IMG/VR virus record: IMGVR_UViG_3300024518_006512
Location: 1-24,171 of that record
Source: a virus
Strand: one strand, 5' to 3'
Length of the DNA: 24,171 nucleotides
Part shown: one piece after another, positions 1 through 9,110 of the stretch
How the letters are laid out: every line of letters starts with the position of its first letter
Position numbering within the stretch: position 1 is the first letter of the stretch
Program-made: the position numbers and the translations under genes
Notes under the pieces: generated by a model
Databases searched by the model: none
What the model saw: the letters and a program-made list of their open reading frames with translations, nothing else
What the model was told of the DNA's origin: nothing

Positions 1-231
1 ATCGAACGGCCCTGGAGGTGCCGTTCACTACGGACTTTTTTTGGCCTAAGTGATGAATACATCAAGTCGGTTTATGAAGAATTCTTCTTGATGAAATATC
101 ACGGTGGTTGGAGCTTTATTGAAGCATATAATTTACCTATAAAAATTAGGAGATGGTTTCTACAAAGGTTATCTGATCAAATTGAAAAAGAAAGTAATGC
201 AATAAAAAAATCACACAAAACCAAGAGATAG
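1..231 (+). CDS. Small tail/baseplate assembly-like protein, 5'-truncated
   Basis: Frame 1 is open from the first base to a TAG at 229-231, giving the last 76 residues of a protein whose start lies outside the window. The visible part reads as a short helical protein with a W-S-F-x-E-A-Y-x-L-P core followed by a charged tail (R-R-W-F, then Lys/Glu-rich). From memory, small proteins of this type, with a run like 'WSF.EAYNLP...R.WF..RL', sit in the tail modules of T4-like phages and are annotated as baseplate hub or tail assembly proteins. The position directly upstream of a tail-tube-like gene and a tape measure gene agrees with an assembly chaperone role, but the function is inferred. The last codons overlap a terminator hairpin. 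Confidence 0.6.
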   Translation: MERPWRCRSLRTFFGLSDEYIKSVYEEFFLMKYHGGWSFIEAYNLPIKIRRWFLQRLSDQIEKESNAIKKSHKTKR

Positions 232-251
232 GGAATATTTCTTGGTTTTTT
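217..251 (+). terminator. Rho-independent terminator
   Basis: A perfect 10-bp stem (AAAACCAAGA at 217-226 with TCTTGGTTTT at 240-249) encloses a 13-base loop, and the 3' arm runs into a T tract ending at 251. The stop codon of the preceding gene (229-231) lies in the loop. The stem is A/T-rich at its base, so it is also complementary on the other strand, but all genes here read rightward. It would separate the upstream structural transcript from the tail gene at 279. Confidence 0.75.
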
Positions 252-278
252 ACTATTTATTTCAGGAGAAGGTATACC

Positions 279-947
279 GTGACTAAATTTTGGACAGACA
301 AAGAAGTAATCCCACTTCAAAAATATCGTTTTGTGGTTCAGGTGAATCTTTATGCCGGCACGCCAAGTTATGAAGGTGAAGATTTTAAGATTACAAATAT
401 AAAGACATTTGATATTTCCAAACACTTAATTAAATCTGTAAATTTGCCAGAATTATCGCTCACAATTGACAACGACGCGGCCAATATTGGTGGCAGCCAA
501 ATAATGGAAGGTCGCGACCCAGTTAGTACAGATCTGGAAATAGTTCTATATATGACGCCTTATCTTATGGAAAAAATAAGAAATATGATGATGACATATT
601 ATAACTCCGACTTGAAAAACAAAATGAAAGAGTCGCCCAAACCTCAAGTACAACTTCAGAATGAATCAAACATACTGGTCAAGGTCCTTAACCCAGAAGG
701 CGAAATGGTTAAAACTTTGGGATTTTATCAGGTTATTCCAGTTTCTTATGATTTGGGAGACCTTGAATATGGCTCCTCGGATGTTGTCGAGGGGAATATT
801 AAATTTCATTTTAACTCCACCCACGTCAACGCGCCAGCCATCGAGGAGGGCGGCACGGGCCCCATAAATCCCTCCCCCACCGTCCAAGACAAACCGGGAT
901 CACCTGATAAAAAAAATGAGAATCAACCCCTGGGCCCCCGAGAATAG
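279..947 (+). CDS. Tail tube-fold protein (gp19-like)
   Basis: This 222-aa protein starts with GTG at 279 behind a strong AGGAGAAGG ribosome site. Residues about 14-182 show the pattern of the tail-tube/tube-initiator fold: an N-terminal strand (Q-K-Y-R-F-V-V-Q-V), then a strand running I-K-S-V-N-L-P-E-L, a middle section ending in Y-M-T-P-Y-L-M, and a closing pair of strands with V-K-V-L-N-P-E-G and G-N-I-K-F-H-F. The last 40 residues are a low-complexity Gly/Pro/Lys/Glu tail that probably is not part of the fold. It lies two genes upstream of the tape measure gene, where a tube or tube-cap component is expected. It could be the main tube subunit or a paralogue. The assignment rests on strand pattern and position, not on a recognised catalytic motif. 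Confidence 0.55.
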   Translation: MTKFWTDKEVIPLQKYRFVVQVNLYAGTPSYEGEDFKITNIKTFDISKHLIKSVNLPELSLTIDNDAANIGGSQIMEGRDPVSTDLEIVLYMTPYLMEKIRNMMMTYYNSDLKNKMKESPKPQVQLQNESNILVKVLNPEGEMVKTLGFYQVIPVSYDLGDLEYGSSDVVEGNIKFHFNSTHVNAPAIEEGGTGPINPSPTVQDKPGSPDKKNENQPLGPRE

Positions 948-962
948 TAAGGAACAAAGTAA

Positions 963-1289
963 ATGCAAGAAATAGAAATAGATTTAGAAGAAATGAAGAA
1001 AAATGAAGACATGCTCAACGAGAGCTTCTTGAGAATGTATGGAAGTATTATTCAGCTTGTCCTTAAACAAATGTTTGGCGCTCCAATTTTTAGCTCTGGG
1101 AGCAAAATAAAGGGCAAGCCAGCAGACATCAAGGCATTCGCTCGTGCAATTGGTGGAGAAAAAAAATATATAGAAGCTGTCACGCGCCACGGATTAAATA
1201 ATCCAAAAACATATAGGCAGAAATCAGTTTTACAAAAAGCAACGAAGGCATTTGAAAAGACGACAGGAATCAAGTGGCCGTTTAAATGA
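963..1289 (+). CDS. Small protein upstream of tape measure, possible tail assembly chaperone
   Basis: This 108-aa protein starts with ATG at 963, with AAGGA as ribosome site, and ends 12 bases before the tape measure gene. The N-terminal third is acidic and helical (many Glu, Met and Lys residues). The middle is hydrophobic (I-I-Q-L-V-L-K-Q-M-F-G). The C-terminal half is basic (G-S-K-I-K-G-K-P, then K-A-F-A-R-A-I-G-G). I do not recognise a family. In many tailed phages the slot just before the tape measure gene holds a chaperone that coats the tape measure protein; this gene has the right size and place, which is the only reason for the suggestion. No frameshift site linking it to a longer product was seen. 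Confidence 0.65.
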   Translation: MQEIEIDLEEMKKNEDMLNESFLRMYGSIIQLVLKQMFGAPIFSSGSKIKGKPADIKAFARAIGGEKKYIEAVTRHGLNNPKTYRQKSVLQKATKAFEKTTGIKWPFK

Positions 1290-1301
1290 GGGTAACAATC
1301 T

Positions 1302-4094
1302 ATGGCAAACGGTAATAACCTACAGTTAGATCCAGCAGTAGTCATTCGCCTTACAGAAGCGTTGGAAAAATTAGATGCGACTATGCCTCCTTTGGTTAAA
1401 GCATTGGTGATGATGACGGGAGCCCTCGTAGATGGATCAGAGGGTGGTGAAGCCCTTGAAAAAGTTATGTCAGAACTTGGCGGCTCTCTTGGGTCGTTTG
1501 GTGCCCTTGCAGACAGCGCAGCTGACTCCGTTGCAAAAGCTGAGGAGGCAATGGGGAAATATGGAGATCGAATACAGAAGGCCCTGGGAATCCAAAGTAA
1601 CTTCCTTAATAGCATCTCGCAAGACATAGAACTAATGTTAACGAGCACAAAAGCCCGAAAGAATCTTATCAAAGGTTTGAAGGAGGGTGGCGCCGCCTCC
1701 ATAGCGGCAGCTGCAGCTTTTAATCTGTCTACGAGAGCATTATCCACGCTTATCGCTGGCACTGCTGAACTTGCGGCTGCAACCGACGACGCCTTGGTTG
1801 CTTTCAACAAACAAACCGGCGCCTTTGATTTGTATGGAAGGGAAATAACAAATCTTGAAAAAGATATGATGAAATACAATGTCACTATAGTAGATGTCGC
1901 AAAAAGTTATACGTCTATGACAACAAATGTTACGGACCTGAATAAGATGTCAAAAGCATCCAGAAAAGAGCTTGGCGAAACAACTGCTATATTGAATGAG
2001 TTGGGCGTCGAATCCGACATAACAACAGAAAATTTTCAATTTATGACAAAGGTGTTGGGAAAATCTGCACGACAAGCGAATAGGACAAGCAGAGATCTCT
2101 TTGTTCTTGCGCGGGCAATTGGTATGCCACCGCAGCAGATGGCCCAAGATTTTACTGCCGCAATGCCGAAATTGGCCGCATTCGGTTCCAGCGCAACAGA
2201 TGTTTTTCAAAAATTGGCAGTAAATGCAAGGGCATCTGGCATGTCCGTCGAGCAGATGTTAAATATTACAGAGAAATTTGATAAGTTTGATACAGCAGCA
2301 GAAGCTGTTGGAAGATTGAACGCAGCCCTCGGCGGACCATACTTGAGTACCCTAGAAATGGTTACCACGACGGACCCCACAGAAAGAATGAAAAAGATGG
2401 CAGACGCAATAAACTCAGCTGGAAGATCTTTTGATAATATGGAATATTATGAGAGAAAAATGATAGCAACCAGTATGGGACTAAGTGATGTTAATGAGTT
2501 GGCCTTGGTTATGCGAGGGGAATTTGATTTACTCCCCGGCGCCATCAAAAAATCATCATCTGAGATTATTAATCTCGCACAGCAAACTGCTGATTATAAT
2601 ACCGTTATAGAAACAATGACAACATTAATGAGGCAAGTTGTAATTCAACTTGGGCCGGTAATAAACGGCATTAAAAATTTAACAATGGGCCTAATCAGAA
2701 TTATAAATTATGCGCCATCCTTTAAGTTGGTCCTGGCAGGAATGGCAGCGGCATTCACGGCATTTTCTCTGACAGTTATAGCTGGCATTATCGCAATAAT
2801 GTTTTGGACGGGCGTTCTCACCGCTGGTATCTTACCCGTCATCCAATTGGTGGTCGCGGCTCTTGCCGTTTTGGCCACCGGCATCGCTGCCACGCTTGGA
2901 CTCGTGTATTCTTACTTGGGAAATCTGGGAGATATTTTCGATTCCACAAATCTTGCTGCAAGTGGCTTGAAGATTGCCATCATTGGCTTATTGGCCGTTT
3001 TCGCCCTCCTGTCCGGCCCGCTTGGTTGGACGATCGCAGTCGCAGCCGCTATGACATATGCTTGGATCCAAGTATTTGTATATTGGCAGGAAATTGTGGA
3101 CGGGTTTATGAAAATAATAAAACCTCTCCAGCCAAGAATAAAAGAATTGCAAAAGAGATTCGGGGAGCTTGGAGATTCGACACAGGGTGCCGGAACCGCA
3201 TTCGAGACTTTTGGTAATGTTGTTTTGTGGGCATTGGAACATGTGATATACGCCCTCATAGATAGCGTCCTGACGCTGTTCGAGGTATTTATGCCTGTGA
3301 TAGAAATTTTAGATATCATAATCATGAAATCGGGAGCCTGGAAAGTGATTCTTGCCGCACTTGCCCTCGCCACCTTGATTATTTTATCGCCCCTTATCGC
3401 CTTAGTGGACATAGTGACGGTGCTCTTGAAGATAGTTACTTGGCTCCTCCAGAAGTGGAGAGATTTTGCCGATCAATTTATTTTCACGGCCAAAGCGTTC
3501 GCCAAATTCACCGAATACGCCGAAAGAGTCGCTGCTGCGATAAACGAGGTATTTTCATCAATCCATGCGTTGGGCGTCGGCCTTGCTGATAAACTTGCCA
3601 GTCCGGGCCTTTTGGAGTTGCTTGATATGACGGCAGCGCGCTTTGGAATATTGGGAGAAGCGATCGCAGCCCCCCTTCGCCCGCTGGCTATGCTGCTTGA
3701 TAAAATGAGAGAGTTTGCAGAATATGTATTTAAAAATAGTATTTTTGGAAAAGCATTTGGTATGATATCTTCTCTTACTGGAGCGGCTTTCGGCGCAGAA
3801 GTAAGTGGATCAGTGACCGGAGAAGCAATAGTCAAGGGTTCAAAGACAGGCAAGATATCGAAAGGAAAAGATCATGCACTACTCGCAGAAGCAATTGGAA
3901 AAGAGGTGAGCAAGCAAATCGTGGAGGCTTGGAAGGGTGCCCCGCCGCTTGAAGGAAAAATAGCAATAGATACAATTTTTAGCCCAACAGCACTATTTAA
4001 TTTTGTATCAAGGGGCTTCGATCTTCAACAGGCAGGGAAGCCCATTAACGTTGCAAAAATGCTGGGCCACACGTCCGCGAAGGGAGTAAAATAA
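1302..4094 (+). CDS. Tail tape measure protein
   Basis: This 930-aa protein is the second-longest in the window. The first 450 residues are helical and rich in Ala, Met, Lys and Glu. Three very hydrophobic stretches follow at about residues 473-540, 555-596 and 680-716, then a helical amphipathic C-terminus. This layout (long helical protein, central membrane-like segments, directly after small tail genes and before baseplate genes) is typical of tape measure proteins, which fix tail length and may later form a membrane channel for DNA. With the usual rule of about 1.5 angstrom per residue the tail would be roughly 140 nm, which is an inference. No lytic transglycosylase or peptidase motif was seen. 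A long open frame on the opposite strand at 1052-1885 is a coding shadow. Confidence 0.85.
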   Translation: MANGNNLQLDPAVVIRLTEALEKLDATMPPLVKALVMMTGALVDGSEGGEALEKVMSELGGSLGSFGALADSAADSVAKAEEAMGKYGDRIQKALGIQSNFLNSISQDIELMLTSTKARKNLIKGLKEGGAASIAAAAAFNLSTRALSTLIAGTAELAAATDDALVAFNKQTGAFDLYGREITNLEKDMMKYNVTIVDVAKSYTSMTTNVTDLNKMSKASRKELGETTAILNELGVESDITTENFQFMTKVLGKSARQANRTSRDLFVLARAIGMPPQQMAQDFTAAMPKLAAFGSSATDVFQKLAVNARASGMSVEQMLNITEKFDKFDTAAEAVGRLNAALGGPYLSTLEMVTTTDPTERMKKMADAINSAGRSFDNMEYYERKMIATSMGLSDVNELALVMRGEFDLLPGAIKKSSSEIINLAQQTADYNTVIETMTTLMRQVVIQLGPVINGIKNLTMGLIRIINYAPSFKLVLAGMAAAFTAFSLTVIAGIIAIMFWTGVLTAGILPVIQLVVAALAVLATGIAATLGLVYSYLGNLGDIFDSTNLAASGLKIAIIGLLAVFALLSGPLGWTIAVAAAMTYAWIQVFVYWQEIVDGFMKIIKPLQPRIKELQKRFGELGDSTQGAGTAFETFGNVVLWALEHVIYALIDSVLTLFEVFMPVIEILDIIIMKSGAWKVILAALALATLIILSPLIALVDIVTVLLKIVTWLLQKWRDFADQFIFTAKAFAKFTEYAERVAAAINEVFSSIHALGVGLADKLASPGLLELLDMTAARFGILGEAIAAPLRPLAMLLDKMREFAEYVFKNSIFGKAFGMISSLTGAAFGAEVSGSVTGEAIVKGSKTGKISKGKDHALLAEAIGKEVSKQIVEAWKGAPPLEGKIAIDTIFSPTALFNFVSRGFDLQQAGKPINVAKMLGHTSAKGVK

Positions 4095-4694
4095 ATGGCA
4101 AAAAATATATTACGACTACAATATCTGCCTAGTCCGGGTGTTCGTTATGATTTCGATACTGGAATTGATTCTCTGAATGTCACCACTAATATGCAGTGGG
4201 ACTCGCAGAGCGTTTATGGAAGAAGGGATCCTATACAAACATATAAATCTTCCGATGATAGTTTTTCGCTTGCGTGGCCGGTGAATAGTCCCGATAAAGT
4301 TCTGCTTGACAATTTAAAATATATGCGAAGAATGATGACCCGCGCATTCTATGATGGCGGCGTCATCAAGGAAGCGCCGCTCTGGAGGGTTACGTTTCCT
4401 TTCGGCGCCGAGATTCCCTGGATTGATGTTTATTGTGCCCCAACCAATATTTCTTTTGATTTTGGAGACCGGGCAAGGAAGGAAGAGCAGGTAATCCGAG
4501 ACACTGGCGGCTCGTTTGGTGTCATTGGTGAGGCCAGACTCCTCCCGCAAAAAATTCTTGTAACATTGTCTGCAAATGTTATTGGCTTACCCCCAGGAAA
4601 GAGGAATAATAAAAAGAAAAATACCCCCGTTGACAATACCGATAGCCCGCAGCCAATTTTGGACGGCGAGACAGCCAACATACTAGGTTCGTAA
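4095..4694 (+). CDS. Putative tail tube/baseplate junction protein
   Basis: This 199-aa protein begins at the base after the tape measure stop codon, using GGGAG at the end of that gene as ribosome site. Residues 1-165 alternate short beta strands with aromatic residues (R-L-Q-Y-L-P-S-P-G-V-R-Y-D-F; Y-G-R-R-D-P-I-Q-T-Y; W-R-V-T-F-P-F-G). The last 35 residues are a disordered Lys/Asn/Pro tail. It lies between the tape measure gene and a gp53-like wedge gene, the position where T4-like and related phages encode tube-initiator or baseplate-tube proteins such as gp48/gp54. That assignment is inferred from order and beta-rich composition. No enzyme motif was seen. Confidence 0.5.
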   Translation: MAKNILRLQYLPSPGVRYDFDTGIDSLNVTTNMQWDSQSVYGRRDPIQTYKSSDDSFSLAWPVNSPDKVLLDNLKYMRRMMTRAFYDGGVIKEAPLWRVTFPFGAEIPWIDVYCAPTNISFDFGDRARKEEQVIRDTGGSFGVIGEARLLPQKILVTLSANVIGLPPGKRNNKKKNTPVDNTDSPQPILDGETANILGS

Positions 4695-4709
4695 GAGGAG
4701 AAATAGGAC

Positions 4710-5051
4710 ATGCCACTTTCAAGATACTCAAAATCAGATATAATTATAAATGATAACGAAATGTATGATGACGTTTTCAAAGAAAGAGGTGTCAGAAATA
4801 TTCGCCAGTTTAAGACAAGGACTGTTTTCTATCCATCTGGCGAAGATATGGAAAGAATAACATTTGAAACTCGCAGGTGGAAAGTGGGAGATAAATTATA
4901 TAAATTGGCATATGAGGCATATGGTGATTCAAAGTATTGGTGGGTGATAGCTCAATTTAATCAAAAGCCAACTGATTCTCACTTTAAAGTAGGTGATATT
5001 TATTATGTCCCCCTTTCTGTTGAACAAATTTTAGATTATTTTAATATATAG
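4710..5051 (+). CDS. Baseplate wedge protein, gp53/LysM-like
   Basis: This 113-aa protein starts with ATG at 4710 after AGAGGAG. Residues about 55-104 form a LysM-like unit: W-K-V-G-D-K-L-Y-K-L-A, then A-Y-G-D-S-K-Y-W-W-V-I-A-x-F-N, and finally V-G-D-I-Y-Y-V-P. This matches the arrangement in the T4 gp53 baseplate wedge family and similar small LysM proteins of myophage baseplates, where it binds other wedge or hub components and not necessarily peptidoglycan. Neighbours on both sides are structural. I am fairly sure of the LysM-like baseplate class and less sure of strict equivalence to gp53. Confidence 0.75.
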   Translation: MPLSRYSKSDIIINDNEMYDDVFKERGVRNIRQFKTRTVFYPSGEDMERITFETRRWKVGDKLYKLAYEAYGDSKYWWVIAQFNQKPTDSHFKVGDIYYVPLSVEQILDYFNI

Positions 5052-5060
5052 GGATACCAA

Positions 5061-7844
5061 ATGGCACTCACTCCAAAAAACAAATTAATATTTTTATCAC
5101 AAATTCCCGGATTTGAAGGTGATTTGCAAAAAATTGATTCAGAAGCAACTTCGCCTAGTTATTGGAGTGACGGCAATCCAGCCAAGCAAGAAGGCGTCAT
5201 ACAAGGGTCGTCTGCCCTTTTCAGTGACTCGGCCACCCTCGACCCAGACAAAGCCTCGCTTGATAAGGCACATCTTGCGACAATGAAGAGCTTGTCTTCC
5301 AATCCCAAAATCGCAGCTTCCGTTGCAAGGGACATTTATGGCGAAGACGCGGAAGCGATTATAAAAATTCTTGATGTCAATAACGCCCTCCCCCTCTCTT
5401 CGCAATTAAATGACGGTCAATTGTTAGATTTGATAGGAACATATCAAACAACAAAGGCAAGAGTAGAGGCAAAAGAAAGAGCAACCGAGATAGTTGATAA
5501 TGTTGACAATGCTGCGGTTGAAGACGAAGCTGTTAAGAAATTTTTAGCAGATGAGGAAGAAAAGAAATTACTTGAGAAAGCGCTGAAAGAAAAAGGAATT
5601 GTGCCACCTGACGAGCCGAAAACAGATTCAGACGGAAATCCAATACCAGGCCCATCCGATGAAGAAGAGGATGCAGCAGCAACAGAGGCACTTGAGCTGG
5701 AGTTGGCATCAGCTTTAAAATTTGGACCACAGCGATATCTGCTTCAGCAAATGCCAATTTTATCGCCTGCATCCGCCAATCGCCACCCGAAAGATCAGAT
5801 CTCTATAGAGTACACAAAAACAATTCCTCTTGACAGAAGCAGTGAAAATCCAATTGGAAAGCTCTCACAAAGGAGCGAGGCAGCAAAAATAGCAACATTG
5901 AGTACAAAAACTCTATCTTCTTTGGTGCCAAGGATAAAACTCTCTAAAGTATCCTATAAAGACGAAAAAACAACAATCATTCCTATACCGTTTCCTTTTA
6001 GTACTGGAGTCGGCAAAGGAGGTCAATATCAGCCAGATATCAAAGATATTTTCAATTATAGTGCGACAACTACGACGGGAACATTCTATAAAACTAGGGC
6101 TGGCTTTGGTATAAAATCCTTTTCATGGAGCTATATTGGAACCGACACATATTCGGCCAATCGAGACATAACGGCATCCCTTGTCTTGTATTTTCAGGAC
6201 TTCGCACAATTAACTGTCGAGAGGGACTCTGGAAGTGGAAAATATAAATATCTTGATCTTCTTTTGGCGACAGACGAAAATTCGAAAGCAAAGCCAAATA
6301 AAGGAAAATATCAGCAAGATATTCTGGTTGAAGCAGGGTGGGAGATTCCGAATTCTGCGACCCCGGAGGAGAGGGGAATAATAGAAGATAACTCTGTCTC
6401 TTTGTTGTTGACAATGGAAGATTATTCTATATCATTCGATGAGGGAGGCTCCGGAACCGTCGAGCTTCAAATAGATTATCGAGCAAGAAGCGAGTCGCTA
6501 GCAAGAGATAAATTAATAAATGTTGTAGCTCCGCTCCCCGAAACGGTTAGAAAAATAAACAATTTGCAGAAAGCAATTGATGCAGCAGGAGACAAGGATG
6601 AAAGGAATGAGCTTAAGGACGAAAGGACGAAACTAATATCTGATTCCAAAAAAGAGGCATACCCAAGGATGCTAAATGAGTTGACAAAAGAAAATTCAAT
6701 ATATTTTTCGGATTTATCTCTAGTCGATATAATAAAATCTGAGCAGCCGCTAATACCCGCCATCCCGATACCTGGCAGCGCCGGAGATTCCATCAATTAT
6801 TTGGAACAGGCGATCGCTGCTGGATCTTCCGATGTTCTTTTTGAAAATGCAGAAAAAGCGGATGATGGAAGACATCGTATTTATTTTACATTCCTCGGAG
6901 ATATTGTTGAGGCAGCCATAAGAATAGGCACCAACAAGGAGGTTGCCAAAATGAGTGGTACTCCCGAGGGCCCCCTATCTAATTATAAGGCAATTTTGTG
7001 TGATTTTAAGGTGGGTAATAAAACCTATAATATTGCAGATATTCCAATACATTTGTCATTATTCGGCAGCTTCATGTTTGACAAGGTTATTTCCGAAGAT
7101 ACCCAAACAAAATCTTTGGGAATGTTTATTAAAGAATTGATGGCATATATTGTTTCAAATAAATTGGAAAAATTTTGGAATAGCCAAAATGACGACAGTC
7201 GGAGTTTTAGAACTTCATATTTGGAGTTTGATTCTGGTAAGAGTCCCCTATTGTCCAACAATAGGTTCGGACCCCACAAAAATTTAAGAATAAGTTTGAA
7301 TCCCCCCTCGCAGTTTGTACCCGGAGTGGATATTCCGGCAATGATTGTCTATTCAAATCCCAGCGCCTTGGATCTAAAAATAACTGGAACATATGCCGAT
7401 TCTAAAAAAAGAGATGAGGCAAGCGGAATTCCACATTTTCAACTGGGAGAAACCACTTCAATTGTGAAAAATATATCATTTGAAAGATTAAGCTGGGAAT
7501 ACGCCAGGGAACACAGGCTTGTAGAAAATGCCTCTAGTCCATTTAACATATTATCCAATATTTTCAATGTTACCATAAAACTCTTTGGAAACGTTGTTGT
7601 TGAGCCCGGATCTTTAATATTTGTCAATCCAACCTCTATGGGAGATATAGGGCGCCCCTGGAAAAAAGGATCCATTTCAAATATTATGGGACTTGGAGGC
7701 TATCATTTTGTAACAAAAGTTGATCACTCTATTTCTGATGGTACTTTTGAAACTTCGGTCGAGGCAATTTGGAATAGCGCGGGCGATGGGAAAGCAAAGT
7801 TTACAGAAACAGATAAGACAGGCACAGGAACGGAAGATAGCTAA
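5061..7844 (+). CDS. Large baseplate hub-like structural protein
   Basis: This 927-aa protein begins with ATG at 5061. The first 230 residues are helical and strongly acidic, with a Glu/Asp-rich linker near residues 150-210. A beta-rich body follows (T-T-T-T-G-T-F-Y-K-T; S-F-S-W-S-Y-I-G-T-D-T-Y; L-V-L-Y-F-Q-D-F). The C-terminal 150 residues carry a run resembling the closing domain of gp27/gpD-type hub proteins: a strand ending in P-G-S-L-I-F-V-N-P, then G-L-G-G-Y-H-F-V-T-K-V-D-H-S-I-S-D-G-T-F-E-T. In hub proteins this part closes a tube-like domain. The gene sits after the gp53-like wedge gene, as expected for a hub protein. It is much longer than T4 gp27, so extra domains are present. The function is a family-level inference. 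Confidence 0.65.
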   Translation: MALTPKNKLIFLSQIPGFEGDLQKIDSEATSPSYWSDGNPAKQEGVIQGSSALFSDSATLDPDKASLDKAHLATMKSLSSNPKIAASVARDIYGEDAEAIIKILDVNNALPLSSQLNDGQLLDLIGTYQTTKARVEAKERATEIVDNVDNAAVEDEAVKKFLADEEEKKLLEKALKEKGIVPPDEPKTDSDGNPIPGPSDEEEDAAATEALELELASALKFGPQRYLLQQMPILSPASANRHPKDQISIEYTKTIPLDRSSENPIGKLSQRSEAAKIATLSTKTLSSLVPRIKLSKVSYKDEKTTIIPIPFPFSTGVGKGGQYQPDIKDIFNYSATTTTGTFYKTRAGFGIKSFSWSYIGTDTYSANRDITASLVLYFQDFAQLTVERDSGSGKYKYLDLLLATDENSKAKPNKGKYQQDILVEAGWEIPNSATPEERGIIEDNSVSLLLTMEDYSISFDEGGSGTVELQIDYRARSESLARDKLINVVAPLPETVRKINNLQKAIDAAGDKDERNELKDERTKLISDSKKEAYPRMLNELTKENSIYFSDLSLVDIIKSEQPLIPAIPIPGSAGDSINYLEQAIAAGSSDVLFENAEKADDGRHRIYFTFLGDIVEAAIRIGTNKEVAKMSGTPEGPLSNYKAILCDFKVGNKTYNIADIPIHLSLFGSFMFDKVISEDTQTKSLGMFIKELMAYIVSNKLEKFWNSQNDDSRSFRTSYLEFDSGKSPLLSNNRFGPHKNLRISLNPPSQFVPGVDIPAMIVYSNPSALDLKITGTYADSKKRDEASGIPHFQLGETTSIVKNISFERLSWEYAREHRLVENASSPFNILSNIFNVTIKLFGNVVVEPGSLIFVNPTSMGDIGRPWKKGSISNIMGLGGYHFVTKVDHSISDGTFETSVEAIWNSAGDGKAKFTETDKTGTGTEDS

Positions 7845-9103
7845 TGACAAAACCAATAACCCTAACTTCAACTAATTCAACAGATGCTCGAAATATATTT
7901 TATGAGAGGATCTTGTATGAATTGTTTTTCTTATCAACAACCCAAGACATAGACCCAAAAAATATAGATATAAAAACATTTCCAGGAATAAAAGATTATT
8001 GGAAAAAAGAAAATATTCTTTATGGAAAGGTCGACAAGGCCATGGCCGTAATTGAGCCGATCCAGGAATATATGAGCTACATCTCGCAGGGTGATGACCT
8101 TTTTTATATGTTGCCGGAAGTGGCCGATTCATATCAGGAATTTTTAGGATTCTTCAAGTCGGCAGCTAAGGCAGGTCGACTTTCTTCTGACAATTATCTT
8201 GAAAATATAAAAATTTATAGAGCCTATTCGGATCCGATGATAGAATATAATAAATATTTAATAGATATTATTGAAAATTTTAATAAAAAACTATTTCAAG
8301 ATCGTTCAGAAAATAAAATAAAAAACATAAAAGATTATTCAAAGGAATTCTTTTCATATATCATGAGCGAGAAAGATATAAAATATTTAACAAAGACATC
8401 ACATATTTTATCTTCGAATGTTTCCGCTTTGAATTCCGGCCTATCAATAGAGATCGCAGACCTTGATCCTTCCAGAAATGCCGATAAGCAAATAATTTTA
8501 AATAGCATAAATTTTGATTTCTATAAAGATGTTGCTCGTGAAGCGGGCTTCTTAATAGATAAAAATATTCCCTGGAGACTTAATTTCGATATATCATCTC
8601 CCGCTAACTCATCAAAATTAAAAGGTTCCGGCGATGTTGTACAAAGATACTTAAATAGCAGATTTTTGAGAGCAAGAACAAAAGATATAGAATATTTGTT
8701 ATCGACAGTGATCTTGGGATATAATGACTTGGTCGACAAAAAAGGATATTATACGGAAAATAGATGTAAATTCAATAGAAAATCAGCAGACAAGCTTGAA
8801 GTCTCAAGAGATGTATTGACAGAAAACTATTGGATAAAGCAATATATCAAGGTAAAGAATAAGGAAGCAGACTTTCAATATACCGATTCTGAAATTAAAA
8901 AAATAATTTTCAATGCGATAGACCTTCCTCGTGGTCGAGATGATTACATCGATAAAAAATTTAGATTCCCGTTTTTGCAGAAGGGATCCACATCCAGAAC
9001 GACTTTAGAGGATTATTTTTTACAAAATAACAATTTAAGTATTGACAATTTCTCTGAACATGTTATAATATTATTAAAGAGATCCATTAACGAATTATAC
9101 TGA
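7844..9103 (+). CDS. Putative virion structural protein, last gene of the tail module
   Basis: This 419-aa protein overlaps the previous stop codon by one base (TAATG), so it is translationally coupled to the hub gene. It is rich in Asn, Lys, Ile and Tyr and largely helical. Around residues 223-254 it has the run F-D-F-Y-K-D-V-A-R-E-A-G-F-L-I-D-K, followed by P-W-R-L-N-F-D-I-S-S-P. I recall similar '.PWRL..D..SP' segments in uncharacterised structural proteins of large aquatic myophages, but cannot name a family. Its place at the end of the tail block and before a promoter supports a virion role. A promoter for the replication genes lies inside its last 20 codons. Confidence 0.6.
   Translation: MTKPITLTSTNSTDARNIFYERILYELFFLSTTQDIDPKNIDIKTFPGIKDYWKKENILYGKVDKAMAVIEPIQEYMSYISQGDDLFYMLPEVADSYQEFLGFFKSAAKAGRLSSDNYLENIKIYRAYSDPMIEYNKYLIDIIENFNKKLFQDRSENKIKNIKDYSKEFFSYIMSEKDIKYLTKTSHILSSNVSALNSGLSIEIADLDPSRNADKQIILNSINFDFYKDVAREAGFLIDKNIPWRLNFDISSPANSSKLKGSGDVVQRYLNSRFLRARTKDIEYLLSTVILGYNDLVDKKGYYTENRCKFNRKSADKLEVSRDVLTENYWIKQYIKVKNKEADFQYTDSEIKKIIFNAIDLPRGRDDYIDKKFRFPFLQKGSTSRTTLEDYFLQNNNLSIDNFSEHVIILLKRSINELY
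9042..9069 (+). promoter_or_regulatory. Sigma70-like promoter at structural/replication boundary
   Basis: A perfect TTGACA (9042-9047) and a perfect TATAAT (9064-9069) are separated by 16 bases, and the -10 box is preceded by ATGT. Transcription would begin near 9076, about 35 bases before the polymerase start codon at 9111. The boxes lie within the 3' end of the preceding structural gene. The same ATGT-TATA arrangement recurs at 10942, 11419 and 15801, which strengthens the call. Confidence 0.75.
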
Positions 9104-9110
9104 GGTAATA

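Noticed and set aside
1052-1885. 277-codon open frame on the - strand opposite the tape measure gene
   Set aside because: It covers the ends of two + strand genes, has Ala/Ser-rich shadow composition and no ribosome site, and every other gene reads rightward. It is an effect of codon bias in the tape measure gene.
6243-6250. TATAAATA as a T4-type late promoter
   Set aside because: It lies deep inside the hub gene, far from any gene start, and similar A/T words occur by chance in this sequence.
6418-6446. TTGACA followed by TATCAT as a further promoter
   Set aside because: The site lies in the middle of the hub gene, the -10 box is imperfect and the ATGT element shared by the other four is missing.
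3660-6820. Two GCGATCGC sites as a sign of a cyanobacterial (HIP1-bearing) host
   Set aside because: Only two sites were seen (near 3660 and 6811), both coding for ordinary Ala-Ile-Ala runs. Too few to infer a host.
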